36,391 bases of DNA from Methanosarcinaceae archaeon (GTDB taxonomy: Archaea > Halobacteriota > Methanosarcinia > Methanosarcinales > Methanosarcinaceae): NCBI GenBank assembly GCA_016935475.1, contig JAFGQV010000027.1:1-36391 (forward strand). The letters are read 5' to 3'. Numbering within the stretch: the stretch's first letter is position 1; each line of letters begins with the position of its first letter. The notes beneath the pieces are model-generated. The model had not been told where the DNA came from, made no database searches, and saw only the letters and a list, made by a program, of their open reading frames with translations. Of this stretch, positions 8,679 through 17,638 are shown piece by piece. Position numbers and translations under genes: made by a program.

Positions 8679-10904
8679 ATGAAAGTTATTGCTGAATCCA
8701 AAACGAATCCAGATGCATCCCGTCCTGTTGATAATACAATAATGTATAATAACGGTATTGAATATCTTTTTGAGGAACTTCATAGAATTGACCTGATGAT
8801 GCGCATCTGGTTAAGGGAGTGCAGGTCAGATCATCAGGGGCATATGGGTGATTTTCGGGGTTTATACGTATCAGAAGATGAAGTGAATTCAATTTTACAA
8901 ACGCCTTTGGGTGGATTGCAAACTGATCATTTACTAGCCCCGGAAATGGAGAATATTGAAAAGATAAAAGAGGATATTAACCGAAAAAAAAATTCCAGCA
9001 TAAAGAAAGGAAAAGAACTGCGTCTTCACACTCTCTCATACATTTTTAACCTGCATCCATTCGAAGTTGATGTTCTTCTGATGTGCATCGCCCCCGAACT
9101 GGATACACGATATGAGAAACTTTACTCTTACCTTCAGGACGACGTGACCAAAAAACGACCTCAGGTAAACCTCGCAATAAATCTTTTAATTCCTTCAATG
9201 GTGGAACGGTTAAAGGGAAGAGATTACTTTTCGTCAAATGCTCCTTTGATCAAAAATCGCCTTATTCACCTAACAGGCAGTGTAAACGAAGAACGCCCCT
9301 CCATTCTATCGAAATCGATCAATGTTGATGAAAGAATAATTGGCTATCTACTGGGATCTGATGAGATCGACTTCGGAATCCGCAATTTCTGCAAAGTGGT
9401 AGAGGCAAAAAGTTCTATTTCCAGCCTTATTGCAGATGAGGATAAAAAAAGCACAATAACGGAACTAATAAAATGGCAGTCTTATGTTAATGATCCTGTG
9501 ATATTTTATCTCCAGGGGGCTTATGGCACCGGAAAGAAGACAACAGCGGAAGTTATTTGCAAGGAGCTGGGTAAGTCACTGCTTATAGTCGATCCAATGG
9601 CTCTGGCCGGGGAAGGGTCCTTTGAGAAATTGGACCTTATTATGCGTGAAGCCCTGTTGCAGAATTCATTTCTTTTTTTTGAAGGATTTGATATACTGTT
9701 AAAGGACAAAGAATCCGGATTTCCATTTAATGAGCTGATCAATACGCTGGATGGTTTTAAAGATTGGGTTTTCCTGGCCGGTGAACACCCATGGGAACCA
9801 AAAAAGATTTTTAAAGATCACAGATTTATCAATTATACTTTTGAATTACCTGATTTCCCGATCCGTCAAAAATTGTGGGAATCGTTATTGATAAGCGGTT
9901 ATGATTATTCAAGGGATGTGGATATTACCACCCTTGCCAACAAGTTCAACCTGAGCGGCGGTCAGATAAAGGATGCAATCTTCACAGCAAGTAATAATGC
10001 CATGGTAAAAAACCCGGGCGAATCTGAACTATCCATGTCTGATCTATATCTGGGGTGCAAGGCCCAGTCCAATAAGAACCTCGCCACCATGGCAAAGAAG
10101 ATCGAGCCACATTATACCTGGAACGATATTACCCTTCCCTTGGATATAAAGGAACAACTGAAAGAAATAAGCGGACATATCGAGTACAAGCAAACCGTGT
10201 ACTATGAATGGGGTTTTGAGAGAAAATTATCTTTAGGAAAGGGGCTAAATGTTTTTTTCTCCGGACCATCAGGCACGGGCAAAACCATGGCTGCTGAAAT
10301 TATCGCAGGGGAGCTGGGATTGGACCTTTATAAGATCGATCTTTCAAGTGTTGTCAGCAAATACATCGGCGAAACAGAAAAAAACCTTAACAGGGTATTC
10401 AAGGAAGCTGAAACCAGTAATGCTATCCTGTTCTTTGACGAGGCTGATGCACTTTTCGGGAAAAGGTCAGAGGTCAGGGATTCCCACGACCGCTATGCAA
10501 ACATCGAGACCAATTACCTGTTGCAGAAGATGGAAGAACACGAAGGGATCGTTATCCTGGCCTCCAACTTTAAAAAGAACATTGATGAGGCTTTTCTGCG
10601 CCGATTGAACTTTAATATAGTGTTTCCTTTCCCTGATGAGAAACTCAGAGAAAATATCTGGAGAAGCATATTCCCTGACAGAACGCCAATTGCAGATGAT
10701 ATAGATTTCAGTTTCCTGGCGAATTTCAAGATCACAGGAGGTAATATTAAAAATATTGCACTTTCAGCAGCATTTTTAGCAGCTGGCGATTCCCACATCA
10801 TTACAATGGAACACATTATCAGGGCTGTAAAACGGGAATTCCAGAAAATGGGGAAGCTCTGCACACCCGGCGAGTTCGGACAGTACTATGAGTTAGTTAA
10901 ATGA
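8679..10904 (+). CDS. Tandem AAA+ ATPase of the injection system (Pvc15/Afp15-like)
   Basis: A 741-aa protein with two AAA+ modules. The C-terminal module is complete: Walker A GPSGTGKT (529-536), Walker B ILFFDEAD (Asp587, Glu588), and the arginine-finger region EAFLRRL. The first module has a Walker A-like GAYGTGKK (280-287), but the Walker B position reads FLFFEGFD, without the usual DE pair, so it is probably inactive or structural. The family is a hallmark of extracellular contractile injection systems (PVC, Afp), where the ATPase is needed for assembly and sits next to the Pvc16-like cap gene, as here. The C-terminal module resembles CDC48/FtsH-type ATPases. Confidence 0.85.
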   Translation: MKVIAESKTNPDASRPVDNTIMYNNGIEYLFEELHRIDLMMRIWLRECRSDHQGHMGDFRGLYVSEDEVNSILQTPLGGLQTDHLLAPEMENIEKIKEDINRKKNSSIKKGKELRLHTLSYIFNLHPFEVDVLLMCIAPELDTRYEKLYSYLQDDVTKKRPQVNLAINLLIPSMVERLKGRDYFSSNAPLIKNRLIHLTGSVNEERPSILSKSINVDERIIGYLLGSDEIDFGIRNFCKVVEAKSSISSLIADEDKKSTITELIKWQSYVNDPVIFYLQGAYGTGKKTTAEVICKELGKSLLIVDPMALAGEGSFEKLDLIMREALLQNSFLFFEGFDILLKDKESGFPFNELINTLDGFKDWVFLAGEHPWEPKKIFKDHRFINYTFELPDFPIRQKLWESLLISGYDYSRDVDITTLANKFNLSGGQIKDAIFTASNNAMVKNPGESELSMSDLYLGCKAQSNKNLATMAKKIEPHYTWNDITLPLDIKEQLKEISGHIEYKQTVYYEWGFERKLSLGKGLNVFFSGPSGTGKTMAAEIIAGELGLDLYKIDLSSVVSKYIGETEKNLNRVFKEAETSNAILFFDEADALFGKRSEVRDSHDRYANIETNYLLQKMEEHEGIVILASNFKKNIDEAFLRRLNFNIVFPFPDEKLRENIWRSIFPDRTPIADDIDFSFLANFKITGGNIKNIALSAAFLAAGDSHIITMEHIIRAVKREFQKMGKLCTPGEFGQYYELVK

Positions 10905-10944
10905 TCAAAGGTATTTCCTATAAATTATTACAGAGAGAACAAAC

Positions 10945-11535
10945 ATGTCAGATTATACAGCGATCGCAGATGTCAGTAATACCTTGATCGACCTGTTAAG
11001 GAATAACATGGAAGACATTATCGATCCTGATTCCATTGTTCTGATCTCTCCGGGTGAGATCGAGGCCAACGACAGTGTGCGTTTGTCCCTGTTTCTATTC
11101 CAGGTCATTGAAAATGCTCACATGAAGAATCAGGAAATGCAAATAGTCAATCCTGCAAAACTCAAATACCCTCCATTGATCATGGATCTATTTTATATGT
11201 TAACATCCTATCCCTCCACCGGAATTCAGGATATAACCGAGAGAACGACGGAGGAGCACAGTATACTGGGAAGAGCAATGCAGATCTTTTATGATAACTC
11301 TATTATTACCGGTCCGGTTTTGAGGGGAAGTCTGATAGAGAACGATCAAAGGCTTCACATCTCACAAAGCCCTCTTAATCTGGATGATATGACCAAAATA
11401 TGGAACACCTTCCAGGATAGGGCATTCAGACCATCCGTCTGTTATCTGGTTAACAATGTGCGGATCGAGTCAACACGGGAGAAAGAAGCAAAACGGGTCG
11501 TTGTCCGCAAATTTGATAGATATATGAAGGCTTGA
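10945..11535 (+). CDS. DUF4255 / Pvc16-like tail cap protein
   Basis: A 196-aa protein of the DUF4255 (Pvc16 N-terminal) type. The conserved pattern is visible: an N-terminal helix IADVSNTLIDLLR, the strand VRLSLFLFQV, the LKYPPLIMDLFYMLTSYP block, and the ILGRAMQIFYDN helix. In PVC and Afp particles this protein caps the end of the tail distal to the baseplate and terminates sheath and tube growth. It lies 40 nt after the ATPase gene and is followed within 2 nt by the next gene. Identification rests on motif recognition. Confidence 0.82.
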   Translation: MSDYTAIADVSNTLIDLLRNNMEDIIDPDSIVLISPGEIEANDSVRLSLFLFQVIENAHMKNQEMQIVNPAKLKYPPLIMDLFYMLTSYPSTGIQDITERTTEEHSILGRAMQIFYDNSIITGPVLRGSLIENDQRLHISQSPLNLDDMTKIWNTFQDRAFRPSVCYLVNNVRIESTREKEAKRVVVRKFDRYMKA

Positions 11536-11537
11536 AA

Positions 11538-12158
11538 ATGGGTCAAATTGACGGGGTTTTTATCGGTACTTCAACTAAGAAGCTTTCACTGGCTGTTTAC
11601 CTTATCGACGATTATACTGAAAGAGGGATTGCAGGCAATCTGGATGTGTCGATAAAAGGTCGCAGCGCAATGCCCATTAGAAATCCAAGCGGTTATTATC
11701 TCTTTTTTGATCTGCCGGTGGGCAGTCATACCGTTCAGGTGAAGGGCGGAGAATATTTTTTTGATCAAGAGGAGGTAGTGAGATTGGTTGATCTCGATGA
11801 ACTGAACCCGGTAGTAAATATTTACCTTAAGCCTGCTTCTTCCTACCCATTCCCATCAACCTCAACCCTCATAAGAGGGCATCTGGAGGATTCCATGGGT
11901 AGAGGAATACCTGAGGCAGTGCTCCGGATCAAGGGACGTGATACCAGGACCATGACAACCCATAAAGGAGAGTTTCTCATCTATTTTAAAGGACTGAGAA
12001 AAGGTGATGTTACCACAAGGGATGGGGTGAGGTTTGTGAAGATAAATGAAAAAAATCCTGTTCTTGAGATCAAACATCCTGATTATAAGGAAAAGACAAA
12101 AACCGTGGAAGTGAGGGAAGGAACCGTCACATCGCTTTCAATAACCTATGATGATTAG
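11538..12158 (+). CDS. Carboxypeptidase-regulatory-like accessory protein
   Basis: A 206-aa protein that reads as two beta-sandwich domains. The first, about 1-95, has GYYLFFDLPVGSHTVQVKGGEYF. The second, about 100-205, has the carboxypeptidase D regulatory-like pattern (LIRGHLEDSMGRGIPEAVL, then TTHKGEFLIYF). Such domains often act as structural or adhesive modules. It sits between the cap and sheath genes, so a structural role on the particle is likely, but no catalytic residues are visible. A TTG at 11532 is in frame; ATG 11538, right after the upstream stop, is preferred. Confidence 0.65.
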   Translation: MGQIDGVFIGTSTKKLSLAVYLIDDYTERGIAGNLDVSIKGRSAMPIRNPSGYYLFFDLPVGSHTVQVKGGEYFFDQEEVVRLVDLDELNPVVNIYLKPASSYPFPSTSTLIRGHLEDSMGRGIPEAVLRIKGRDTRTMTTHKGEFLIYFKGLRKGDVTTRDGVRFVKINEKNPVLEIKHPDYKEKTKTVEVREGTVTSLSITYDD

Positions 12159-12196
12159 TAATGGAATTAATTTGAATAAACAAATGAGGTGATTAA

Positions 12197-13759
12197 ATGC
12201 CAGAATATCTGACACCAGGAGTGTATATTGAAGAAGTAGAGATCGGAGCTAAACCCATTGAAGGTGTGAGTACGAGCACAGCTGGTTTTCTGGGACCCAC
12301 TGAAAGGGGACCAACCAGCCCAAAGCTTGTGACGAACTTCGGGGATTTCCAAAATAAATTTGGTGTATTCGTGGAAGGTTCGTATCTTGCCTATGGAGTT
12401 CAGGGTTTTTTCAGCAACGGAGGAAAACGCTGCTTTATTGGCCGTATTATTGGCAAGGGAGCGCGTGCTTCAACAAACAACCTATCAACCACAGAGGGCG
12501 ATAAAGCCAGAAAGATCATTGGGATCAATGCCATTGGTCCCGGAGAATGGGCAAACAACGTTGCAGTGATCGTGGAACCCGCTACCCTGTTTAAAGAAGG
12601 GAAAAACCAGCTTTTTAAACTGACGGTAAAATACTGGACGAAGATGGTGGAACCCGAACAGGAGAAACCTACTGATGATGACCGGTTAAAAGCTCAGGAA
12701 AAACCAGCAGATGTCATAGAGATCTATGATAACCTGTCACCAGTTGCAGCATCAAGTGATTACTATGAAAAGAGAATCAATGATATATCCAATCTTATAA
12801 AAGTTGAGGGGATAGCAGAAGGGGCTCCTGATCAGCAAGCCATATTGCTTGGGAACGGAAGTCAGGGAAGTAATATCACATCTGCGGACTACAGGGGTAA
12901 TGAAACAGCACCACCTGGTGAGCGGACCGGTCTGGCAGCCTTTGAAGAGGTCGATGAGATCAATATTCTCTGCGTTCCCGATGAAAATTCAGGTAACCTG
13001 AACGGGTTAACAGATCACATGGTCGAACACTGCGAAAACATGAAGGACAGGTTTGCGATATTACAGGCAAACCAGAGTGCCGGAGATGTTGCGAAACTGG
13101 AACCTCCTGTGGATTCCAAGTATGCAGCGTTCTATTATCCCTGGATCAAGGTAATAGATCCTGTCACAAACAACAAGAAACTCGTCCCGCCCGGCGGGCA
13201 TATTGCCGGGATCTATGCCCGAAGCGACACAGAAAGGGGTGTCCACAAGGCACCTGCAAATGAAGTTGTGCGGGGAGTCCAGGAACTACAGTTCAATATC
13301 AAAAAGGCAGAACAGGACATATTAAATCCAAAAGGGGTCAACTGTATACGTGTTTTCCCGGGCAGGGGTATCCGTGTATGGGGTGCAAGAACGACCTCCA
13401 GTGATCCGCTCTGGAAATATCTCAATGTGCGGCGTTTGTTCTTGTACATCGAGGAATCAATTGAACAGGCCACCCAGTGGGTTGTATTCGAACCCAATAA
13501 CGAGAGGCTCTGGGCAAGAGTTAAACAGACCATCACCCAGTTCCTGACAACTGTCTGGAGAAGTGGTGCACTTATGGGTCTGACGCCAGACCAGGCGTTT
13601 TTTGTCAAATGCGACAGGACAACTATGACCCAGGATGATATCGATAATGGAAGGCTCATAGTAATGATAGGTATCGCTCCTGTTAAACCTGCTGAGTTCG
13701 TGATCTTCAGAATAGCACAATGGACTAGCGGATCTGAAGTGACGGAAGGAGGTGAATGA
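12197..13759 (+). CDS. Contractile tail sheath protein
   Basis: A 520-aa sheath subunit, the contracting outer tube of the particle. The N-terminus YLTPGVYIEEV is the classic sheath strand used for inter-subunit handshaking, and it is followed by ISTSTAGFLGPTERGP-like sequence. The conserved C-terminal domain begins near residue 410 (NVRRLFLYIEESI) and runs to IAPVKPAEFVIFRI. A strong GAGGTGATT ribosome binding site precedes the ATG, in keeping with a highly expressed structural protein. Only one sheath gene is present, whereas PVC and Afp carry several. The middle part (about 150-260) is acidic and variable. Confidence 0.93.
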   Translation: MPEYLTPGVYIEEVEIGAKPIEGVSTSTAGFLGPTERGPTSPKLVTNFGDFQNKFGVFVEGSYLAYGVQGFFSNGGKRCFIGRIIGKGARASTNNLSTTEGDKARKIIGINAIGPGEWANNVAVIVEPATLFKEGKNQLFKLTVKYWTKMVEPEQEKPTDDDRLKAQEKPADVIEIYDNLSPVAASSDYYEKRINDISNLIKVEGIAEGAPDQQAILLGNGSQGSNITSADYRGNETAPPGERTGLAAFEEVDEINILCVPDENSGNLNGLTDHMVEHCENMKDRFAILQANQSAGDVAKLEPPVDSKYAAFYYPWIKVIDPVTNNKKLVPPGGHIAGIYARSDTERGVHKAPANEVVRGVQELQFNIKKAEQDILNPKGVNCIRVFPGRGIRVWGARTTSSDPLWKYLNVRRLFLYIEESIEQATQWVVFEPNNERLWARVKQTITQFLTTVWRSGALMGLTPDQAFFVKCDRTTMTQDDIDNGRLIVMIGIAPVKPAEFVIFRIAQWTSGSEVTEGGE

Positions 13760-13761
13760 AT

Positions 13762-14199
13762 ATGGCAGAAAGAAATGATCCTTACTTAAATTCCAGGTTC
13801 CTGCTGGAGATAGACGGAATTGTCCAGGCAGGATTCAGTGACGTTACGATCCCTGATATCAGCACTGATCCTATCGAGTACAGGGAAGGGAATGAAGACA
13901 CCACTGTCAGGAAACTAGCCGGTCTGACCAAGTATGGTAACCTGACCCTGAAATGGGGGATAACTGATTCCTTAGAACTTTTCGAATGGCGAAAACAGGT
14001 AATACAGGGAAATATTGCCGATGCCAGGAAAAACATTGCTGTGATCCTGCAGGATGAAGAAGGAAACCCTGCCGCACGCTGGGAATTCAGGGAAGCGTGG
14101 CCGAGCAAATACGATGCCCCGGACCTCAGTGCCAAAGGAAATGATGTCGCTATCGAAACACTGGAAATAGTTCATGAAGGTATGGATAGGGTAGAATGA
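13762..14199 (+). CDS. Inner tube protein 1
   Basis: A 145-aa Hcp/gp19-like tail tube subunit. It has the family block IEYREG followed by TKYGNLTLKWGIT and ends with the IETLEIVHEGM strand. It is expected to stack as hexamers to form the inner tube driven into the target. The start is ATG 13762, because the perfect GGAGGTGA at 13748-13755 is 6 nt upstream; the in-frame ATG at 13756 would directly abut it. The next gene overlaps by ATGA. It is paralogous to the tube gene at 14727. Confidence 0.88.
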   Translation: MAERNDPYLNSRFLLEIDGIVQAGFSDVTIPDISTDPIEYREGNEDTTVRKLAGLTKYGNLTLKWGITDSLELFEWRKQVIQGNIADARKNIAVILQDEEGNPAARWEFREAWPSKYDAPDLSAKGNDVAIETLEIVHEGMDRVE

Positions 14200-14561
14200 C
14201 GTTCCGGACCGAATTTGAATTTACACTTCCCCAGGGATATGTGGATGAAGAGGGGAACCTGCATAAGGATGGTATAATGCGTCTGGCTACTGCGGCAGAT
14301 GAGATACTGCCCATGAAGGACCCCCGGGTACAGTCAAATCCGGCGTACCTGACCATTATCCTGCTATCCCGGGTCGTGACCAAACTGGGCACCCTCCCTG
14401 TGATCAATCCGAGGATCATCGAGGGTTTATTTGTTTCCGATCTGGCCTACCTTCAGGACCTTTATAAGAGGACGAATGAGAACGGCGCCAATGTGATAAG
14501 AGCGGTCTGCCCGAAATGTGAACATAAATTCGAAGTTGAGGTGAGAAGCCAGGGGGAATAG
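14196..14561 (+). CDS. gp41-like tail assembly protein
   Basis: A 121-aa protein of the short phage tail assembly (gp41-like) type often found between tube genes in contractile injection loci. The N-terminus FRTEFEFTLPQGYVDEEGNLH is typical, followed by a helical part (DLAYLQDLYKRTNE). The C-terminus carries CPKCEHKF, half of a possible zinc site. Its function is not well known; a chaperone or assembly role is inferred from position. Its stop codon overlaps the first base of the next reading frame. Confidence 0.68.
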   Translation: MTFRTEFEFTLPQGYVDEEGNLHKDGIMRLATAADEILPMKDPRVQSNPAYLTIILLSRVVTKLGTLPVINPRIIEGLFVSDLAYLQDLYKRTNENGANVIRAVCPKCEHKFEVEVRSQGE

Positions 14562-14716
14562 TAAGCTACCCCCTCGATCAATTGTACGAGGAGGTAGCTT
14601 TCATCTCGTACTATTTCCACTGGAACTTCAATGATGTCATGAATATGGAGCATCGGGAAAGAGGCAAGTGGTGCGAACATATCTCGAGGATCAACAGATC
14701 GCTAAACGAAAAATAG
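14561..14716 (+). CDS. DUF6760-like small protein with non-canonical start
   Basis: A 51-codon reading frame with the recognisable family pattern YPLDQLYEEVAF, then HW, then MEHRERGKW. Such ~50-aa proteins are regular members of contractile injection loci between the gp41-like and second tube genes. No ATG, GTG or TTG precedes the conserved start: the frame opens ATA GTA AGC TAC CCC after an in-frame stop at 14537-14539. GTA at 14561 shares its first base with the upstream TAG stop, exactly where a coupled GTG would be expected, and has GGGGG upstream. A GTA or ATA start, a -1 frameshift from the upstream gene at GGGGG, or a base-call error are the possibilities. Confidence 0.75.
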   Translation, partial: VSYPLDQLYEEVAFISYYFHWNFNDVMNMEHRERGKWCEHISRINRSLNEK

Positions 14717-14726
14717 GAGTGTAATC

Positions 14727-15176
14727 TTGCCAACATATCCATATACCTCCTTTACTTTTGTCCTGGAGATCGAAGGGATCATAGCCGGCGGCTTTTCAGA
14801 TGTCTCGGGTCTTCAGATAGAGACGGAACTGGAGGAATACCGGGAGGGAGGATTGAACGATTATGTTCACAAGTTCCCAAAGATCACTAAATACCAGAAC
14901 CTTACACTGAAGCATGGCCTGACTGACAGGGATACACTGTGGAACTGGTATAATGATGTTATAAAGGGAAACATAAAAAGGAAAAACGGGACGATTTTTT
15001 TACTAAAAAGTGATGCCTTAACGCCAGCAATGTGGTGGGAGTTCACCGGCGCTTACCCTGTAAAATGGACCGGACCTGAACTTAAAGCCGACAGTAATTC
15101 AATAGCTTTCGAGACCCTGGAACTGGTACATACCGGTCTGACAAAATCCAAGGAAACTGATGTTTCGAACTTATAG
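14727..15176 (+). CDS. Inner tube protein 2 (tube initiator-like)
   Basis: A 149-aa second tube-family protein. It shares LEEYREGG and TKYQNLTLKHGLT with tube 1 and ends with FETLELVHTGL. In PVC-like particles the second tube paralogue forms the first ring(s) joining the tube to the baseplate, and the position before the LysM/hub genes fits this. The start is TTG, with GGAGTG ending 5 nt upstream; no ATG is available before the conserved YPYTSFTFVLEI strand. The weaker start codon would suit a low-copy adaptor. Confidence 0.85.
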   Translation: MPTYPYTSFTFVLEIEGIIAGGFSDVSGLQIETELEEYREGGLNDYVHKFPKITKYQNLTLKHGLTDRDTLWNWYNDVIKGNIKRKNGTIFLLKSDALTPAMWWEFTGAYPVKWTGPELKADSNSIAFETLELVHTGLTKSKETDVSNL

Positions 15177-17001
15177 ATCACGAAAGGAGAATGATAAGAT
15201 CGATACTAACTTCAGGATACCGGAAAAATTTCCCTTGCACCCGGATTTACGTAAAGTGCACCGAACTGGACCTGGCATGCAATTAAAAAACAAAATACGA
15301 AGGATTTCGGGTATCTGCGTCAATGACCTGAACTTCTATAATAGAATTGCCGGCAAATATGGTATTGGTATTTACGTAAGATCACGCATGTTTACGCCCC
15401 TGATATTCCTGAGATTGGCAAACATAAGAATAATTAAAAATGTTAATATCACGAAAAATACCAGTAGAACTTACAAAAATATTTTTCTCAATGATCCGGT
15501 ACAACTGGAAAAGGCAGCTACTGGCTATAAATTTGCCAAAAGCCAATCATTTACCGGTCAGGTACCACAACAGTACTTAAGAGCAAGAGGGGAAATGTCC
15601 GATGTTTCCCTGGATAAGTTCGCACCGCCTTTAGCCAGATTCCCGCAAAAACCGGAAGGTCGAATCCCGGATAGATCTGATCACCCGATGAGAACTTCAC
15701 GAACACCGGATTCAAAAAATCGGGCTTATGGTGCTGTTAACGATCTTACCACGAATACCCGGAACAGACCGGAAAATTTAGAAAAGGAAAGGATCATTCA
15801 GCCGGGAACAACTTGGGACGGTGTTACAAAAGACATTACAACAGACCGTTTAATCTCACACTCATCCAAAAAAGAAGGTTCGATCTCAAGCAGGACCATT
15901 CAACCGATGAGAACTCCGGGAACGCTGGATTCAATAAGAGGGAGTCCTGATGTTGGTAACGATCTCATCACGAAAACACCGAGCAAACCGAAAAGTTCAA
16001 CAAAAGAAAGGATTGTTCAGCTGGAAACCGCTTGGGACGGTGCTACAAAAGACCTTACAACAAACCGTTTTATCACAAACTCATCAAAAAAAGAGAGTCT
16101 CAAACCAGGACGATTTATCCCCCCAACAATTACGTCAGGAATACCGGATTCAAAAAGAGAGCGTTCTGGTGATGGTAACGATCTTATCACGAAAACACCG
16201 AGCAATCTGGAAAGTTCGACAACGGAAAGGATTATTCATCAGAGAACAGCTTCGAACGACGCTACAAAAGACCTGACAACAGACCGTTTAATCATACCCT
16301 TATCCAAAAAAGAGGGTCTAATCTCAGGCCGGACTATTCCCAGAATTATGACTCCAAAGACATCGGGTTCAATTTCTCCCCGAATGATAACTCAAAGGAT
16401 ATCACAGCCAGATACAGGATCGACTGAAACCACAGGAGACCTTATTGCAGTTCATCCAGCCAGATTACCATTAATACAAAGGATCTCAACTTCCGCTGGA
16501 ATTCTTTCACCTATAATAACTCCGTCTGTAAGTCGGGATCCCATAGCACAAAAACATCATCTGGTGCGAAATGAAGATGTTTTTTCTAACACTTTGAATA
16601 TACAGGGTCCTGAAGCCAGGTCGTTGAAACAAAAGATCGATAGAGATCGCCAGATGGTTCTGGCAAAAAGTCAGATCGGATTCCAGAATGGCGATGTCTG
16701 GCAAAAAGATACATCTTTAGAGCATATGGACACGATAACGAATAATTCAAGAAAGAATATTTCAAGAAAAAATTCGGATCTGGTCCTGAAGAAACCGTTT
16801 ATAATTGATGAAAAAAATGCCCCGGAAAATATAAATAAAATTTATAGAGAGAAGAACGTTGAACCTGAAATAGTTAAAAACGTTTCCCGAAGGAATGTTT
16901 CAGAAAGATCAACGGAAGAAATTAGTATAATTGCTGACAGGGTTTATAAGATCCTTGAAACACGGATAATAATTGAAAAAGAGCGAAGGGGACTCAGCTA
17001 A
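15160..17001 (+). CDS. 613-aa protein with 73-aa repeats (possible tape measure or linker)
   Basis: A long, basic, Ser/Thr/Arg/Asn-rich protein that I do not recognise as a family. It overlaps the tube 2 gene by 17 nt and has AGGA 5 nt before its ATG. The centre holds three tandem 73-aa units and part of a fourth. Each unit has a TKDxTTxR core, an SKKE segment and a PDS or LDS turn. The last ~30 residues form a charged helix (EEISIIADRVYKILETR) with a different character from the repeats. It sits between tube 2 and the LysM adaptor. No other gene in the operon looks like a tape measure, so this is the best candidate for a length ruler, but low helicity in the repeats argues for caution. Confidence 0.55.
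   Translation: MFRTYRSRKENDKIDTNFRIPEKFPLHPDLRKVHRTGPGMQLKNKIRRISGICVNDLNFYNRIAGKYGIGIYVRSRMFTPLIFLRLANIRIIKNVNITKNTSRTYKNIFLNDPVQLEKAATGYKFAKSQSFTGQVPQQYLRARGEMSDVSLDKFAPPLARFPQKPEGRIPDRSDHPMRTSRTPDSKNRAYGAVNDLTTNTRNRPENLEKERIIQPGTTWDGVTKDITTDRLISHSSKKEGSISSRTIQPMRTPGTLDSIRGSPDVGNDLITKTPSKPKSSTKERIVQLETAWDGATKDLTTNRFITNSSKKESLKPGRFIPPTITSGIPDSKRERSGDGNDLITKTPSNLESSTTERIIHQRTASNDATKDLTTDRLIIPLSKKEGLISGRTIPRIMTPKTSGSISPRMITQRISQPDTGSTETTGDLIAVHPARLPLIQRISTSAGILSPIITPSVSRDPIAQKHHLVRNEDVFSNTLNIQGPEARSLKQKIDRDRQMVLAKSQIGFQNGDVWQKDTSLEHMDTITNNSRKNISRKNSDLVLKKPFIIDEKNAPENINKIYREKNVEPEIVKNVSRRNVSERSTEEISIIADRVYKILETRIIIEKERRGLS
15663..16319 (+). repeat. Three tandem 219-bp repeats
   Basis: Matching landmarks fall exactly 219 bp apart: CCGATGAGAACT at 15685 and 15904, and the core around ACAAAAGAC at 15821, 16040 and 16259. 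A partial fourth unit follows to about 16375. The period is 73 codons, so copy number can vary in frame. Confidence 0.85.
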
Positions 17002-17631
17002 ATGGAGAAGGCAAGAATCTGTCTTTTGGACAAAAATGGTAAAGAAATAAAAGATAAGACCATTGAGGTAATGTTCAATCCAACCGATTATTCAACTTCC
17101 CTGAATGTGGAATGGGGTGAAGGCAACCAGAATGGTATGATCTTTAGTAGATCAAACTATGGCAATCTTGACCTCAAATTGTTTTTTGATACATATGAAA
17201 AGGGCACTGATGTCAGGGAAGCAGGAATAAAAAAGATTGTTGAACTAGGACTTCCATCGGTCGAAGGAGAGGAGAGGAAAAAGCCTCCAGTGTGTTTGTT
17301 CCAGTGGGGTAAGTTCAAATTCAAGGGTGTTATTGAAAAAGTGGACCAGAGTTTTACGATGTTCTTATCTGATGGAACCCCTGTCAGGGCAAATGTTAAC
17401 GTCACAATGAAACCCGTTGTTGATGAAAAAGATATATTGAAATTGAGCGGAATTGAGGCATGCAGAAAGCTGAGAGTTGTTAAACAGGGAGACAGACTGG
17501 ATACCATTGCAGCAGAAGAACTGAAGGATCCATTAAAATGGAGAATGATCGCAGATGCAAATAATATCACGGACCCGCTCAATTTTCCCGGGCCGGAAGA
17601 TACCGGAAAAGTTATAATAATACCTGATTAG
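17002..17631 (+). CDS. LysM-containing baseplate hub adaptor (Pvc7/Afp7-like)
   Basis: A 209-aa protein with an N-terminal tube-like beta domain (FNPTDYSTSLNVEWGEG, then LKLFFDTYEKGTDV, then PPVCLFQWGKFKFKGVIE) and a C-terminal LysM domain from about residue 155 (LRVVKQGDRLDTIA...WRMIADAN...GKVIIIP). This domain pair matches the contractile injection protein that connects the tube to the spike hub. The ATG directly follows the upstream stop codon. It is encoded directly before the gpD-like hub gene, as in other systems. LysM here more probably mediates protein or glycan contacts inside the particle than enzymatic action. Confidence 0.87.
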   Translation: MEKARICLLDKNGKEIKDKTIEVMFNPTDYSTSLNVEWGEGNQNGMIFSRSNYGNLDLKLFFDTYEKGTDVREAGIKKIVELGLPSVEGEERKKPPVCLFQWGKFKFKGVIEKVDQSFTMFLSDGTPVRANVNVTMKPVVDEKDILKLSGIEACRKLRVVKQGDRLDTIAAEELKDPLKWRMIADANNITDPLNFPGPEDTGKVIIIPD

Positions 17632-17638
17632 GGGTCTA

